From: Streptomyces nymphaeiformis
GTDB lineage: Bacteria > Actinomycetota > Actinomycetes > Streptomycetales > Streptomycetaceae
NCBI RefSeq assembly: GCF_014203895.1
Contig: NZ_JACHJY010000004.1
Span: 372,001 to 436,000, forward strand
Reading direction: 5' to 3'
DNA length: 64,000 nucleotides
Numbering within the stretch: the stretch's first letter is position 1; each line of letters begins with the position of its first letter. A program made the translations under genes and the position numbers. Positions 33,346-41,791 of this stretch are shown here, piece by piece. The notes beneath the pieces were generated by a model. The model had not been told where the DNA came from. It did not search any database and saw only the letters and a list, made by a program, of their open reading frames with translations.

Positions 33346-34928
33346 CGGGAGTCCTCCGCGTCCTCGGCGGCCGCCCGGCGCACGAGGCCGAGCCCCGGCG
33401 CGTACCGGCCGTTCGCGTACCGTGCGTGCAGCTCGCGGAGCAGACCGCACGTGTGCCGGTAGCCGACCCGCCCGGCCCACTCCATCGGTCCGGCCGGATA
33501 GTTGACCCCGAGCCGCATCGCCGTGTCCACGTCCTCGGCGGTCGCGACCCCCCGGTCGACCGCGTCGGCCGCGACGTCGGCCAGCATCGCGACCGTCCGC
33601 GCGACGATCATGCCGGGCACGTCGCCGATCACGGAGACCTTCTTGCCGAGTGCCTGGAAGAGCCCCACCGCCTCGGCGAGGGCGGCGGGGTCGAGGTCCT
33701 CGCGGGTCGAGAGCACGATCCGGCTCGCGGCCGCGTAGTCGTACGCGAGGTCGAAGTAGACGATGGCCTCCTCGGCGTACTCGAAGGAGGTCTCGCCGTC
33801 CGCGAGGCTGAGCTCGGCGCCACTCGGCAGCTCGATGTGACCGCCGCCCTTTTTGTGCAGGACCGTGATTCCGGCCGCCTCGAAGAGCCCCACCAGCGGC
33901 TCCGCCGGCCCGAGGTCACCCCAGACGGTGATCCACTCGGGCGCGTTCGCGGGCGCCGCCGTGTGCGGCTCCGGCCGCTCCGCGCCCTCCGCGTACGAGA
34001 ACCAGCCGTGTCCCGACTTGCGGCCGAGCCGCCCCGACTCGACGAGCCGGCGCTGCGCGAGCGAGGGGGTGAACTTCGGGTCCTGGAAGAAGGAGTCCCA
34101 GACGGACCGGGTGACGGCCTCGTTCACGTCCTGGCCGATGAGGTCGGTCAGCTCGAACGGGCCCATGCGGAAGCCGCCGCACTCGCGCAGGGCGGCGTCG
34201 ATGGTGGCGGGGTCGGCCGCGCCCTCCTCGTACACCCGGAGCGCCTCGGCGTAGAAGGGGCGGGCGACCCGGTTCACGATGAAGCCGGGGGTGTCCGCGC
34301 AGCGCACCGGCGTCTTGCCCCAGCCCTTGACCGTGGCGTACGCGCGCGTGGCGACGTCCTGGTCGGTGGCGAAGCCGCTGACGACCTCGACGAGGGGGAG
34401 CAGCGGCGCCGGGTTGAAGAAGTGCAGTCCGACGAAGCGGCCGGGCAGCCGCAGTCCTCCGGCGATGGCGGTGACGGAGAGGGAGGAGGTGTTCGTGGCG
34501 AGGACGGTGTCGTCGCCGACGATCTTCTCCAGGTCGGCGAAGAGCCGCTGCTTGACCGAGAGGTCCTCGACGATCGCCTCGATCACGAGGGAGGCGTCGG
34601 CGAGCTCGGCGGGGTCCTCGGCCGCGTGCAGCCGGCCGACGGCGGCCTCGCGGGCGGCGGCGTCGAGGCGGCCCTTCTCCACCAGCCGGTCCAGGCGGGC
34701 GGTGAGGGCGGCGACCGCCTCGGCGGCCCGGCCGGGGGCGCTGTCGTAGAGGCGCACGGGGTGGCCGGCGACCAGGGCGACCTGGGCGATGCCCTGGCCC
34801 ATGGTCCCGGTGCCGACGACGGCGACGGTGCGGTCCGGCCCGATGGCGGCGGTGTGGTCCTGCCCCTCGGTGGCGGTCTCACTGGTGGTCACGTCGTCGC
34901 TCCCCCTGGCGGTCACGTCGGCACTCAT
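33342..34928 (-). CDS. paaH: 3-hydroxyacyl-CoA dehydrogenase, PaaH type, 528 aa
   Basis: NAD-dependent oxidation of 3-hydroxyadipyl-CoA or a similar 3-hydroxyacyl-CoA in the lower phenylacetate pathway. NAD-binding motif GTGTMGQGIAQVALVAGHPV (about residues 39-58), the catalytic region LHFFNPAPLLPLVEVV with its His, and DTPGFIVNRVARPF follow in order. A second C-terminal dehydrogenase domain copy (about 400-510, with VNYPAGPMEWAGRVG) is typical of the roughly 500-residue PaaH group. I use the ATG preceded by GAGGA; about 30 poorly conserved residues precede the NAD fold. Divergent from paaN and coupled to the TetR gene. Confidence 0.9.
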   Translation of the reverse strand: MSADVTARGSDDVTTSETATEGQDHTAAIGPDRTVAVVGTGTMGQGIAQVALVAGHPVRLYDSAPGRAAEAVAALTARLDRLVEKGRLDAAAREAAVGRLHAAEDPAELADASLVIEAIVEDLSVKQRLFADLEKIVGDDTVLATNTSSLSVTAIAGGLRLPGRFVGLHFFNPAPLLPLVEVVSGFATDQDVATRAYATVKGWGKTPVRCADTPGFIVNRVARPFYAEALRVYEEGAADPATIDAALRECGGFRMGPFELTDLIGQDVNEAVTRSVWDSFFQDPKFTPSLAQRRLVESGRLGRKSGHGWFSYAEGAERPEPHTAAPANAPEWITVWGDLGPAEPLVGLFEAAGITVLHKKGGGHIELPSGAELSLADGETSFEYAEEAIVYFDLAYDYAAASRIVLSTREDLDPAALAEAVGLFQALGKKVSVIGDVPGMIVARTVAMLADVAADAVDRGVATAEDVDTAMRLGVNYPAGPMEWAGRVGYRHTCGLLRELHARYANGRYAPGLGLVRRAAAEDAEDSR

Positions 34929-34983
34929 AGGAGTGATCCTCCCCGATGGGTTTTCCACAGGATCGGCGGACCCCCTTGTCCCG

Positions 34984-34997
34984 ACCGATCGTTCGGT
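34984..34997. promoter_or_regulatory. PaaR-type operator between paaH and paaN
   Basis: ACCG-AT-CG-TT-CGGT. The surrounding 18 bp (34981-34998) are the exact reverse complement of the element at 39737-39754 before paaA. It sits in the divergent paaH/paaN promoter region, so it could control both directions and hence the tetR gene itself. Confidence 0.75.
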
Positions 34998-35052
34998 TAC
35001 TCTAACTCCGTACGCGTCTCCCTGCCCAGCTCGACGAGGAGTTGGTCCATCG

Positions 35053-36750
35053 ATGGCCACCGCTCAGCTGACCACCGACCGTCTGGCCGAGAAGCACCGG
35101 TCCACACTCGACCAGGCGCTCTCCACGATCCGCACGCGCGCCTACTGGTCGCCGTACCCCGAGCACCCGAAGGCGTACGGCACGGACGGCTCGCTCGACG
35201 CCGCGGCGGGCCTCGCCGCCCACCAGTCCGCGTTGAACACCCGCTTCGACCTCGACCAGCCCGGCACGGACGGCTGGACCGGCGGCGAGACCTCGCCGTA
35301 CGGCCCGTCGCTCGGCATCGAGTACCCGCACGCCGACCTCGACGTGCTGCTCCCCGCGATGCGCGCCGGCATGGGCGCCTGGCGGGACGCCGGCGCCGAG
35401 ACCCGCGCCCTGGTCTGCCTGGAGATCCTCGCCCGGATCTCCGCCCGGACCCACGAGTTCGCCCACGCCGTCATGCACACCAGCGGCCAGGCGTTCATGA
35501 TGGCGTTCCAGGCCGGCGGCCCGCACGCCCAGGACCGCGGCCTGGAGGCCGTGGCGTACGCGTACGAGGAGCAGACCCGCACGCCCGCCGGGCGGGCCGG
35601 CTGGTCCAAGCCGCAGGGCAAGCGCGACCCCCTGGAGCTCAGCAAGGAGTTCACCCCGGTCGGCCGCGGCATCGCCCTGGTCATCGGCTGCAACACCTTC
35701 CCCACGTGGAACGGCTACCCGGGCCTGTTCGCCTCCCTCGCCACCGGCAACCCGGTCCTGGTCAAGCCGCACCCGCGCGCCGTCCTGCCGCTCGCGCTCA
35801 CGGTGAAGGTCGCGCGCGAGGTCCTCGCCGAGGCCGGCTTCGACCCGAACCTGGTCGCGCTGGCCGTCGAGCGCCCCGGCGAGGGCATCGCCAAGACCCT
35901 GGCCGTGCGCCCCGAGATCCGGATCATCGACTACACCGGCTCCACCGCCTTCGGCGACTGGCTGGAGGACAACGCCCGGCAGGCCCAGGTCTACACCGAG
36001 AAGGCCGGCGTCAACACGGTCGTGGTCGACTCCACGGACGACTACAAGGGCATGCTGGCCAACCTGGCCTTCTCGCTGTCGCTGTACAGCGGCCAGATGT
36101 GCACCACCCCGCAGAACCTGCTGATCCCCCGCGACGGCATCACCACCGACCAGGGCCCGAAGTCGTACGACGAGGTCGTCGCCGACCTCGCGGCGGCGGT
36201 CGGCGGCCTGCTCGGCGACGACGCCCGGGCCAACGGTCTGCTCGGCGCCCTGGTCAACCCGGACGTGAAGGCGCGCCTGGAGGCCGCCGCCGGCCTCGGC
36301 GAGGTCGCGCTCGCCTCCCGCGAGGTGGTCAACCCGGAGTACCCGGACGCCGTGGTCCGGACGCCGGTCATCGTGAAGCTGGACGGCTCCAAGCCGGACG
36401 CCCAGGCCGCGTACTTCTCGGAGTGCTTCGGCCCGGTCTCCTTCGCGGTCTCGGTGGACTCCACCGCCGACGCCCTGGAGCTGCTGCGCCGCACGGTCCG
36501 CGAGAAGGGCGCCATGACGGTCGGCGCCTACACGACCTCGGCGGACACCGAGCGCGCGGTGGAGGAGGTCTGCCTGGAGGAGTCGGCCCAGCTCTCGCTG
36601 AACCTCACGGGCGGGGTGTACGTGAACCAGACGGCCGCGTTCTCCGACTTCCACGGCTCCGGCGGCAACCCGGCGGCGAACGCCGCGCTGTGCGACGGCG
36701 CGTTCGTCTCCAACCGCTTCCGGGTGGTGGAGGTCCGCCGCCAGGCCTGA
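35053..36750 (+). CDS. paaN: Phenylacetic acid degradation protein PaaN, aldehyde dehydrogenase family, 565 aa
   Basis: Aldehyde dehydrogenase fold with the catalytic Cys350 in SLYSGQMCTTPQNLL, the TGSTAFGDWL cofactor region at about residue 297, and CFGPVSFAVSV towards the C-terminus. The protein matches the length of the PaaN_2 branch and lacks the C-terminal MaoC hydratase domain of PaaZ. It therefore probably oxidises the ring-cleavage semialdehyde, while the hydratase step would need a separate protein not seen here. The ATG is the first in-frame Met after the operator region; ribosome site weak. Divergent from paaH. Confidence 0.88.
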   Translation: MATAQLTTDRLAEKHRSTLDQALSTIRTRAYWSPYPEHPKAYGTDGSLDAAAGLAAHQSALNTRFDLDQPGTDGWTGGETSPYGPSLGIEYPHADLDVLLPAMRAGMGAWRDAGAETRALVCLEILARISARTHEFAHAVMHTSGQAFMMAFQAGGPHAQDRGLEAVAYAYEEQTRTPAGRAGWSKPQGKRDPLELSKEFTPVGRGIALVIGCNTFPTWNGYPGLFASLATGNPVLVKPHPRAVLPLALTVKVAREVLAEAGFDPNLVALAVERPGEGIAKTLAVRPEIRIIDYTGSTAFGDWLEDNARQAQVYTEKAGVNTVVVDSTDDYKGMLANLAFSLSLYSGQMCTTPQNLLIPRDGITTDQGPKSYDEVVADLAAAVGGLLGDDARANGLLGALVNPDVKARLEAAAGLGEVALASREVVNPEYPDAVVRTPVIVKLDGSKPDAQAAYFSECFGPVSFAVSVDSTADALELLRRTVREKGAMTVGAYTTSADTERAVEEVCLEESAQLSLNLTGGVYVNQTAAFSDFHGSGGNPAANAALCDGAFVSNRFRVVEVRRQA

Positions 36751-36760
36751 CCCACGGTCT

Positions 36761-36786
36761 CGTGGAGGCCCTCCGGGGCCTCCACG
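36761..36786. terminator. Terminator between paaN and the methyltransferase gene
   Basis: Hairpin with 11-bp arms and a TCCG loop, between convergent stop codons 40 nt apart. Confidence 0.8.
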
Positions 36787-36790
36787 ACTC

Positions 36791-37453
36791 CTACGGCGCC
36801 TCGATCTCCGCGTACCGCTGCACCCAGGCGTGCATGGCGATCGCGGCGGCCGCGCCCGCGTTGATCGAGCGGGTCGAGCCGAACTGCGCGATCGAGCAGA
36901 CCATCTCCACGTGGGCGCGGGCCTCCTCGGTGAGCCCCGGGCCCTCCTGCCCGAAGAGCAGCACACAGCGGCGGGGCAGCACGGTCCGCTCCAGCGGGAC
37001 GGAGCCCGGCAGGTTGTCGATCCCGATGACCGGGATGCCCTCGGCCGCCGCCCACGAGGTCAGCGACTCGGTGTCCGGGTGGTGCCGGACGTGCTGGTAA
37101 CGGTCGGTGACCATGGCGCCGCGCCGGTTCCAGCGGCGCCGGCCCACGATGTGGACCTCCTTCGCCAGGAAGGCGTTGGCGGTCCGTACGACCGAGCCGA
37201 TGTTGAAGTCGTGGCCCCAGTTCTCCACCGCCACGTGGAAGTCGTGCCGCCGCGTGTCCAGGTCGGCGACGACCGCCTCGCGCGTCCAGTACCGGTAGCG
37301 GTCGACGACATTGCGCCGGTCGCCGTCGGCGAGCAGCTCGGGGTCGTACCGCTCGTCCCGCGGCCACGGCTCCGGGTGCGGCCCGACGCCGATCTCGGGG
37401 CCGAACCCCTCGTCGTACTGGACCGGCTCGGGCTGTTCTTCCGTGGTGCTCAC
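36791..37453 (-). CDS. SpoU/TrmH family RNA methyltransferase, 220 aa
   Basis: SPOUT-fold 2'-O-ribose methyltransferase. The three family motifs are present: motif 1 around NWGHDFNIGSVVRTANAF (Asn and Arg, about residues 78-95), motif 2 VLLFGQEGPGLTEEA (about 163-177), and motif 3 IAQFGSTRSINAGAAAAIAM (about 187-206). The N-terminal 60 residues are a charged extension. The substrate is probably a 2'-hydroxyl in tRNA or rRNA. The start is a GTG overlapping the stop of the HTTM gene (GTGA), so translation is coupled to two membrane-protein genes with no obvious link to RNA modification. Confidence 0.9.
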   Translation of the reverse strand: MSTTEEQPEPVQYDEGFGPEIGVGPHPEPWPRDERYDPELLADGDRRNVVDRYRYWTREAVVADLDTRRHDFHVAVENWGHDFNIGSVVRTANAFLAKEVHIVGRRRWNRRGAMVTDRYQHVRHHPDTESLTSWAAAEGIPVIGIDNLPGSVPLERTVLPRRCVLLFGQEGPGLTEEARAHVEMVCSIAQFGSTRSINAGAAAAIAMHAWVQRYAEIEAP

Positions 37454-38715
37454 CCGACGAGGGTACGGGGACCGTGCTCCTCACCCGTACGGCGCTGCTC
37501 GGGCAGCGTCTCGGCGGGGCTCTCGTCGGAGCTCTCGGTGGGGGTCCGCTTCAGCAGCCGGTCCCTGCCCCGGACCACCCGGGCACCCAGCCACACCAGG
37601 AACGCCGTCGGCAGGAACACGGCGTCGGCGGAGATCATCGCCAGCGAGAAGACCGGAAGCCCGAGGAGCACCGCGATCCCGGCGTGCTCGGCCATCATCA
37701 CGACGAGCAGGACGTTCTTGACCTTGCGGTTGAAGAGCGTGAAGGGGAAGGCGACCTGGACGATCACCGTGCCGTAGCTCAGCAGCATCACCATGACCCC
37801 GCTGGAGCCGAGCAGGTCGGAGAGGAACGGCCAGGGCGAGAAGTAGTCCAGGTGGAGCGGGTAGAACAGCGCGGTCCCGTCCTGCCAGCGCGAGCCCTGG
37901 ATCTTGTACCAGCCGGCCGTGGAGTAGATCAGACAGACCTCGGCCATGATCACGACGAGGACGGCGTTGTGCGCGAGGTTGGCGAGGGCGTCGAGCAGGG
38001 TGCGCGGCTCTCCGGGCGCGAGCCGGCAGACCAGCCACCACAGCCCGTTCCCGAGCCACAGCACCCACAGCAGCACCGGCACCCACCACTCGCCGGAGAC
38101 GTCGCCGAACCAGGTGGCGGCGAGGAGGAAGCCGCCGAGCACGACCCACAGCAGCGGTCCGACGACATCGCGGCGCGGCGGCTCCCCGGCGCGGGCCGCG
38201 CGCTCCTCGCGGGCGGCGCGCCGGGCGTCGAGGGACCAGACCCGGCCGCAGCGGGTGAAGACGAGGTAGATCGCGGCGAGGTGCAGGACGTTGTCGCCGC
38301 CGTCGCCGACGAAGACGGAACGGTTCAGCAGCGAGAGCACGCCGACCATGAAGACCACGGACACGGCCCGGGTGCGCCAGCCCACCAGGAGCAGTGCGGC
38401 GGACAGCACGGCGAGCCCGTAGACGATCTCGAACCAGAGCCGGCCGTCCGACCACATGAGCACCGTGAAGGCCCGGTTGTCGGCGATCAGCCGCTGCGCC
38501 AGCTCCCAGGACCAGGGCCCGTCGGGCCCGTACAGCTGGTGGCGGTACGGCAGCTCGCGCAGCAGGAAGAGCAGCCAGGTCAGCGAGAAGCCGATCCGTA
38601 CGATCGCGCTCTGGTACGGGGCGAGGGTGCGGCCCGTGACGGCCTGCACGCCGCGGGCGAGCCGACGGTCGAAGGGTTCGCGGGCACGCGCGGGCGTGGC
38701 GGGGGACATGCTCAT
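37450..38715 (-). CDS. HTTM (vitamin K-dependent carboxylase-like) membrane protein, 421 aa
   Basis: Multi-pass membrane protein with the HTTM fold: about eight hydrophobic segments after an N-terminal cytoplasmic start (FDRRLARGVQAVTGRTLAPY). Characteristic stretches include FVGDGGDNVLHLAAIYLVFT and YSTAGWYKIQGSRWQDGTALFYPLHLDYFSPWP, the latter resembling the quinone-epoxidising core of gamma-glutamyl carboxylase relatives. The mammalian enzyme couples vitamin K epoxidation to Glu carboxylation; bacterial HTTM functions are mostly unknown. It overlaps the DUF5819 gene by ATGA, a pairing that suggests a two-protein membrane complex. The tail of about 35 residues is charged. Confidence 0.85.
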   Translation of the reverse strand: MSMSPATPARAREPFDRRLARGVQAVTGRTLAPYQSAIVRIGFSLTWLLFLLRELPYRHQLYGPDGPWSWELAQRLIADNRAFTVLMWSDGRLWFEIVYGLAVLSAALLLVGWRTRAVSVVFMVGVLSLLNRSVFVGDGGDNVLHLAAIYLVFTRCGRVWSLDARRAAREERAARAGEPPRRDVVGPLLWVVLGGFLLAATWFGDVSGEWWVPVLLWVLWLGNGLWWLVCRLAPGEPRTLLDALANLAHNAVLVVIMAEVCLIYSTAGWYKIQGSRWQDGTALFYPLHLDYFSPWPFLSDLLGSSGVMVMLLSYGTVIVQVAFPFTLFNRKVKNVLLVVMMAEHAGIAVLLGLPVFSLAMISADAVFLPTAFLVWLGARVVRGRDRLLKRTPTESSDESPAETLPEQRRTGEEHGPRTLVG

Positions 38716-39653
38716 CGGCCCGCCTCCGTGCGGCTCGTGTCGCTGCCGGCGGACCGGTCGGCCTGGGTGATCGTCCACCACGGGAAGTCGCGGTAGGAGG
38801 GGGTGGTCCGGTTCTTCTCGGTGCTCCACCGGGCGGCGGGGACGAGCCGGGAGACGGTGCGGAGCTGGATGCGCCGTACCTCGGGGCCGAGGGACCCTCC
38901 GGCGGGGCCTTCGAGGGCGTCGAGCCTGAGCATCGCGAGCCGGCGCATGTACTGCTCCGAGAGGGTGCCGCGCATTCCGTTGGGGCGGTTGTCGTCGGTG
39001 TGCGTGTTCAGCAGGAAGTCCACGGCCCTGCGGAGCTGGTTCTGCTGGGAGTGGCTGGGCATCGGGTTGTGGCGGATGGCCTCGATGTCCTGCGCGGTGA
39101 GGTCGATCCAGGCGGTGGTGCGGCGGCCGCCGTCGGCGCCGGGGGTGAGCTCGGCGCGGACCTCGACGGAGAGGTTCGTCTGGAGCGGATTGGGCGCGAA
39201 GAGCTTCCAGTTCTGCTCGAACTCGGGGTAGATCCAGTCGCTGACGGCCTCGCCGTGCCGCTTGGTCAGCGTGTTGGACGGCGCCACGTGCAGGAACACC
39301 ATCGCCAGGTGCACGCAGGTGAACACGGCGACGACGGCGAGCGCCACGGCGACGACGACCTGGTAGGGCAGCGAGAGACCCATGATCCCGACGCCTGCCA
39401 CCTTGTCCGCGGACGGCGGGGCCTCGGACGGAGCGCCCGGCAGGTCTTCTGCGGGGGTGCTGGCCTGGTCTTCGGCAGCGGCGCCCGACGGGGCCGCGGC
39501 AGGGGCGCCCGACGGGTCTGCGACAGGGGCGACCGGTGAGTCCTCGGCGGCTGTGACCGGCGAGGACTCGGCAGCTGTGACCGGAGGTTCCCCGGGGGGT
39601 CTGAGCCCCTCCTCGCTCACCTCGACCGCGTCCTTTTCGACGTACGCGTCCAT
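38712..39653 (-). CDS. DUF5819 family single-pass membrane protein, 313 aa
   Basis: About 85 residues of Pro/Ala/Ser/Asp low complexity form the N-terminal, probably cytoplasmic, part (repeats of PVTAAE and PSGAP). A transmembrane helix follows (VVVAVALAVVAVFTCVHLAMVFL, about 98-120). The outer domain contains the conserved-looking FEQNWKLFAPNPL (about 145-157) and a helical region with conserved Arg. The partner HTTM gene begins inside its stop codon. I know the family only as an uncharacterised companion of HTTM proteins. The gene is first in a three-gene operon that diverges from paaABCDE. Confidence 0.8.
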   Translation of the reverse strand: MDAYVEKDAVEVSEEGLRPPGEPPVTAAESSPVTAAEDSPVAPVADPSGAPAAAPSGAAAEDQASTPAEDLPGAPSEAPPSADKVAGVGIMGLSLPYQVVVAVALAVVAVFTCVHLAMVFLHVAPSNTLTKRHGEAVSDWIYPEFEQNWKLFAPNPLQTNLSVEVRAELTPGADGGRRTTAWIDLTAQDIEAIRHNPMPSHSQQNQLRRAVDFLLNTHTDDNRPNGMRGTLSEQYMRRLAMLRLDALEGPAGGSLGPEVRRIQLRTVSRLVPAARWSTEKNRTTPSYRDFPWWTITQADRSAGSDTSRTEAGR

Positions 39654-39683
39654 CCCGCCCCGATCCCGATCGACCCACCTCGG

Positions 39684-39692
39684 TTATCCACA
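39684..39692. promoter_or_regulatory. DnaA-box match TTATCCACA
   Basis: Exact match to the E. coli R1 consensus and to the relaxed Streptomyces box (T/C)(T/C)(G/A/C)TCCACA, located in the divergent promoter region before DUF5819 and paaA. Confidence 0.45.
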
Positions 39693-39737
39693 GGGTTGAC
39701 ACCATACGGGCCGCCGACCCACCATTGAAGTCATTCA

Positions 39738-39751
39738 ACCGAACGATCGGT
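39738..39751. promoter_or_regulatory. PaaR-type operator upstream of paaA
   Basis: ACCG-AA-CG-AT-CGGT, 14 nt before the paaA ATG; the extended 18 bp match the element before paaN exactly in reverse complement. A second small dyad TTGAA-GTCA-TTCAA (39726-39739) adjoins it. Placed to repress paaABCDE and possibly the divergent DUF5819 operon. Confidence 0.78.
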
Positions 39752-39765
39752 CGGTAGGGGGTCTG

Positions 39766-40782
39766 ATGACCGCAGTGACGGCAGGGACGGCAGGGACCAC
39801 GGGCGCGCCCGGCGTGTCGGACACGGCCGCGGCGGCCGAGCAGGCCGCTTACGAGGCCGTGTTCGACGCCGCCGTCGCCGCCGACGAGCGGATCGAGCCG
39901 CGCGACTGGATGCCCGAGGCCTACCGCGCCTCGCTCGTCCGGCAGATCGCGCAGCACGCCCACTCCGAGATCATCGGCATGCAGCCCGAGGCGAACTGGA
40001 TCACCCGCGCGCCCTCGCTGCGGCGCAAGGCGATCCTCATGGCCAAGGTGCAGGACGAGGCCGGCCACGGCCTGTACCTGTACAGCGCGGCGGAGACACT
40101 CGGCACCAGCCGCGACGAGCTCCTCGACAAGCTCCACTCCGGCCGCCAGAAGTACTCCTCGATCTTCAACTACCCCACGCTGACCTGGGCCGACGTCGGT
40201 GCGATCGGCTGGCTCGTGGACGGCGCGGCCATCACCAACCAGGTCCCCCTCTGCCGCTGCTCCTACGGCCCGTACGCCCGCGCGATGGTCCGGGTCTGCA
40301 AGGAGGAGTCCTTCCACCAGCGCCAGGGGTACGAGGCCCTGCTCGCCCTGTCGAACGGCACCGAGGCCCAGCACGCCATGGCGCAGGACGCGGTGGACCG
40401 CTGGTGGTGGCCGTCCCTGATGATGTTCGGCCCGCCGGACGACGAATCGACCCACACCGCGCAGGCGATGGCCTGGAAGATCAAGCGCCACTCCAACGAC
40501 GAACTGCGCCAGCGCTTCGTCGACATCGCCGTCCCGCAGGCAGAGGCCCTCGGCCTCACCCTCCCCGACCCCGACATCCGGTGGAACGAGGAGCGCGGGC
40601 ACTACGACTTCGGCCCGATCGACTGGGCCGAGTTCTGGGACGTCCTCAAGGGCAACGGCCCCTGCAACGACCAGCGGCTGAGCAAGCGACGCCAGGCCCA
40701 CGAGGACGGCGCCTGGGTCAGAGAAGCGGCGGCGGCCTACGCGGAGAAGCACACCGGAAAGCACGGGGAGGCACAGGCATGA
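39766..40782 (+). CDS. paaA: 1,2-phenylacetyl-CoA epoxidase catalytic subunit PaaA, 338 aa
   Basis: Di-iron monooxygenase subunit that epoxidises the ring of phenylacetyl-CoA. The two ExxH metal motifs are visible as QDEAGH (about residue 103) and CKEESFHQRQGYEAL (about 183), with further helical Glu residues in the ferritin-like bundle. Length is normal. The first 20 residues are a Thr/Ala/Gly-rich extension; the conserved part begins near YEAVFDAAVA. The stop codon overlaps the paaB start by ATGA. First gene of the five-gene operon paaABCDE, under the PaaR-type operator 14 nt upstream. Confidence 0.95.
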   Translation: MTAVTAGTAGTTGAPGVSDTAAAAEQAAYEAVFDAAVAADERIEPRDWMPEAYRASLVRQIAQHAHSEIIGMQPEANWITRAPSLRRKAILMAKVQDEAGHGLYLYSAAETLGTSRDELLDKLHSGRQKYSSIFNYPTLTWADVGAIGWLVDGAAITNQVPLCRCSYGPYARAMVRVCKEESFHQRQGYEALLALSNGTEAQHAMAQDAVDRWWWPSLMMFGPPDDESTHTAQAMAWKIKRHSNDELRQRFVDIAVPQAEALGLTLPDPDIRWNEERGHYDFGPIDWAEFWDVLKGNGPCNDQRLSKRRQAHEDGAWVREAAAAYAEKHTGKHGEAQA

Positions 40783-41066
40783 CGAGCGACAGCTGGCCGC
40801 TGTGGGAGGTGTTCGTGCGCTCCCGCCGCGGACTGTCCCACACCCACGCGGGCAGTCTCCACGCACCCGACGCGGAGATGGCCCTGCGCAACGCCCGCGA
40901 CCTGTACACCCGCAGGTCCGAAGGCGTGTCGATCTGGGTCGTCCCCTCCACCGCCATCACCGCCTCCTCGCCCGACGAGAAGGACCCCTTCTTCGAGCCG
41001 GCCGCGGACAAGCCCTACCGCCACCCGACCTTCTACGAGATCCCCGAGGGGGTGAAGCACCTGTGA
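40779..41066 (+). CDS. paaB: 1,2-phenylacetyl-CoA epoxidase subunit PaaB, 95 aa
   Basis: Small non-catalytic subunit that bridges PaaAC heterodimers. The sequence begins with the family pattern WPLWEVFVRSRRGLSHTHAG, continues with HAPDAEMALRNARDLYTRR and ends in a short basic/hydrophobic tail HPTFYEIPEGVKHL. Length is as expected. Overlaps with both neighbours (ATGA to paaA, GTGA to paaC) indicate translational coupling that should keep subunit ratios even. Confidence 0.95.
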   Translation: MTSDSWPLWEVFVRSRRGLSHTHAGSLHAPDAEMALRNARDLYTRRSEGVSIWVVPSTAITASSPDEKDPFFEPAADKPYRHPTFYEIPEGVKHL

Positions 41067-41791
41067 CCGGCACCACCGACACCCGCGCCGCCGCCGCGGC
41101 GCTCGCCCTCGGCGACGACGCCCTCGTGCTCTCCCACCGCCTGGGGGAGTGGGCCGGCTCCGCCCCCGTCCTGGAGGAGGAGGTCGCCCTGGCCAACATC
41201 GCCCTCGACCTCCTCGGCCAGGCCCGGGTCCTGCTCTCCCTCGTCGGCGACGAGGACGAACTGGCCTACCTCCGCGAGGAGCGCGCCTTCCGCAACAGCC
41301 AGCTCGTCGAGCAGCCCAACGGCGACTTCGCCCACACCATCGCCCGGCAGCTCTACTTCTCCACCTACCAGCGGCTCCTGTACGGGCAGCTGGCCTCCGG
41401 CGACGGCCCCTTCGCCGGCCTCGCGGCCAAGGCCGTCAAGGAGGTCGCCTACCACCAGGACCACGCCGAGCACTGGACCCTGCGCCTCGGCGACGGCACC
41501 GCCGAGAGCCACCAGCGGATGCAGCGGGCCTGCGACGCCCTCTGGCGGTACACCGGCGAACTGTTCCAGCCCGTCGACGGCCTCGACCTCGACCTCCCGG
41601 GCCTGGAGACCGCCTGGCTGGACTCCGTCACCGCGGTCCTCGGCCGGGCCACCCTCACCGTGCCCTCCGGACCGCGCACCGGCGCCTGGAGCGCCGGCGC
41701 CGGCCGCCAGGGCCTCCACACCGAGTCCTTCGGACGGATGCTCGCCGAGATGCAGCACCTGCACCGCAGCCACCCGGGGGCGACATGGTGA
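41063..41791 (+). CDS. paaC: 1,2-phenylacetyl-CoA epoxidase subunit PaaC, 242 aa
   Basis: Structural partner of PaaA with the same ferritin-like bundle but without a full iron site. The pattern LGDDALVLSHRLGEW (about residues 17-31) begins the helical core, and EVALANIALDLLGQARVLL and AYHQDHAEHWTLRLGDGT follow. The last sequence retains His/Glu residues that are vestigial in the family. The start is a GTG inside the paaB stop. The end overlaps paaD by 7 nt. Confidence 0.94.
   Translation: MTGTTDTRAAAAALALGDDALVLSHRLGEWAGSAPVLEEEVALANIALDLLGQARVLLSLVGDEDELAYLREERAFRNSQLVEQPNGDFAHTIARQLYFSTYQRLLYGQLASGDGPFAGLAAKAVKEVAYHQDHAEHWTLRLGDGTAESHQRMQRACDALWRYTGELFQPVDGLDLDLPGLETAWLDSVTAVLGRATLTVPSGPRTGAWSAGAGRQGLHTESFGRMLAEMQHLHRSHPGATW

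Noticed and set aside
33426..37100. Long plus-strand open frame antisense to the paaH gene and overlapping paaN in another frame
   Set aside because: Codon usage is of the high-GC shadow type (Gly/Arg/Ala-rich without motifs), and the overlapping frames encode recognisable, complete enzymes.
36528..37484. Minus-strand frame overlapping the SpoU gene
   Set aside because: It is the SpoU coding region read in another frame; the SPOUT motifs are only in the frame I report.
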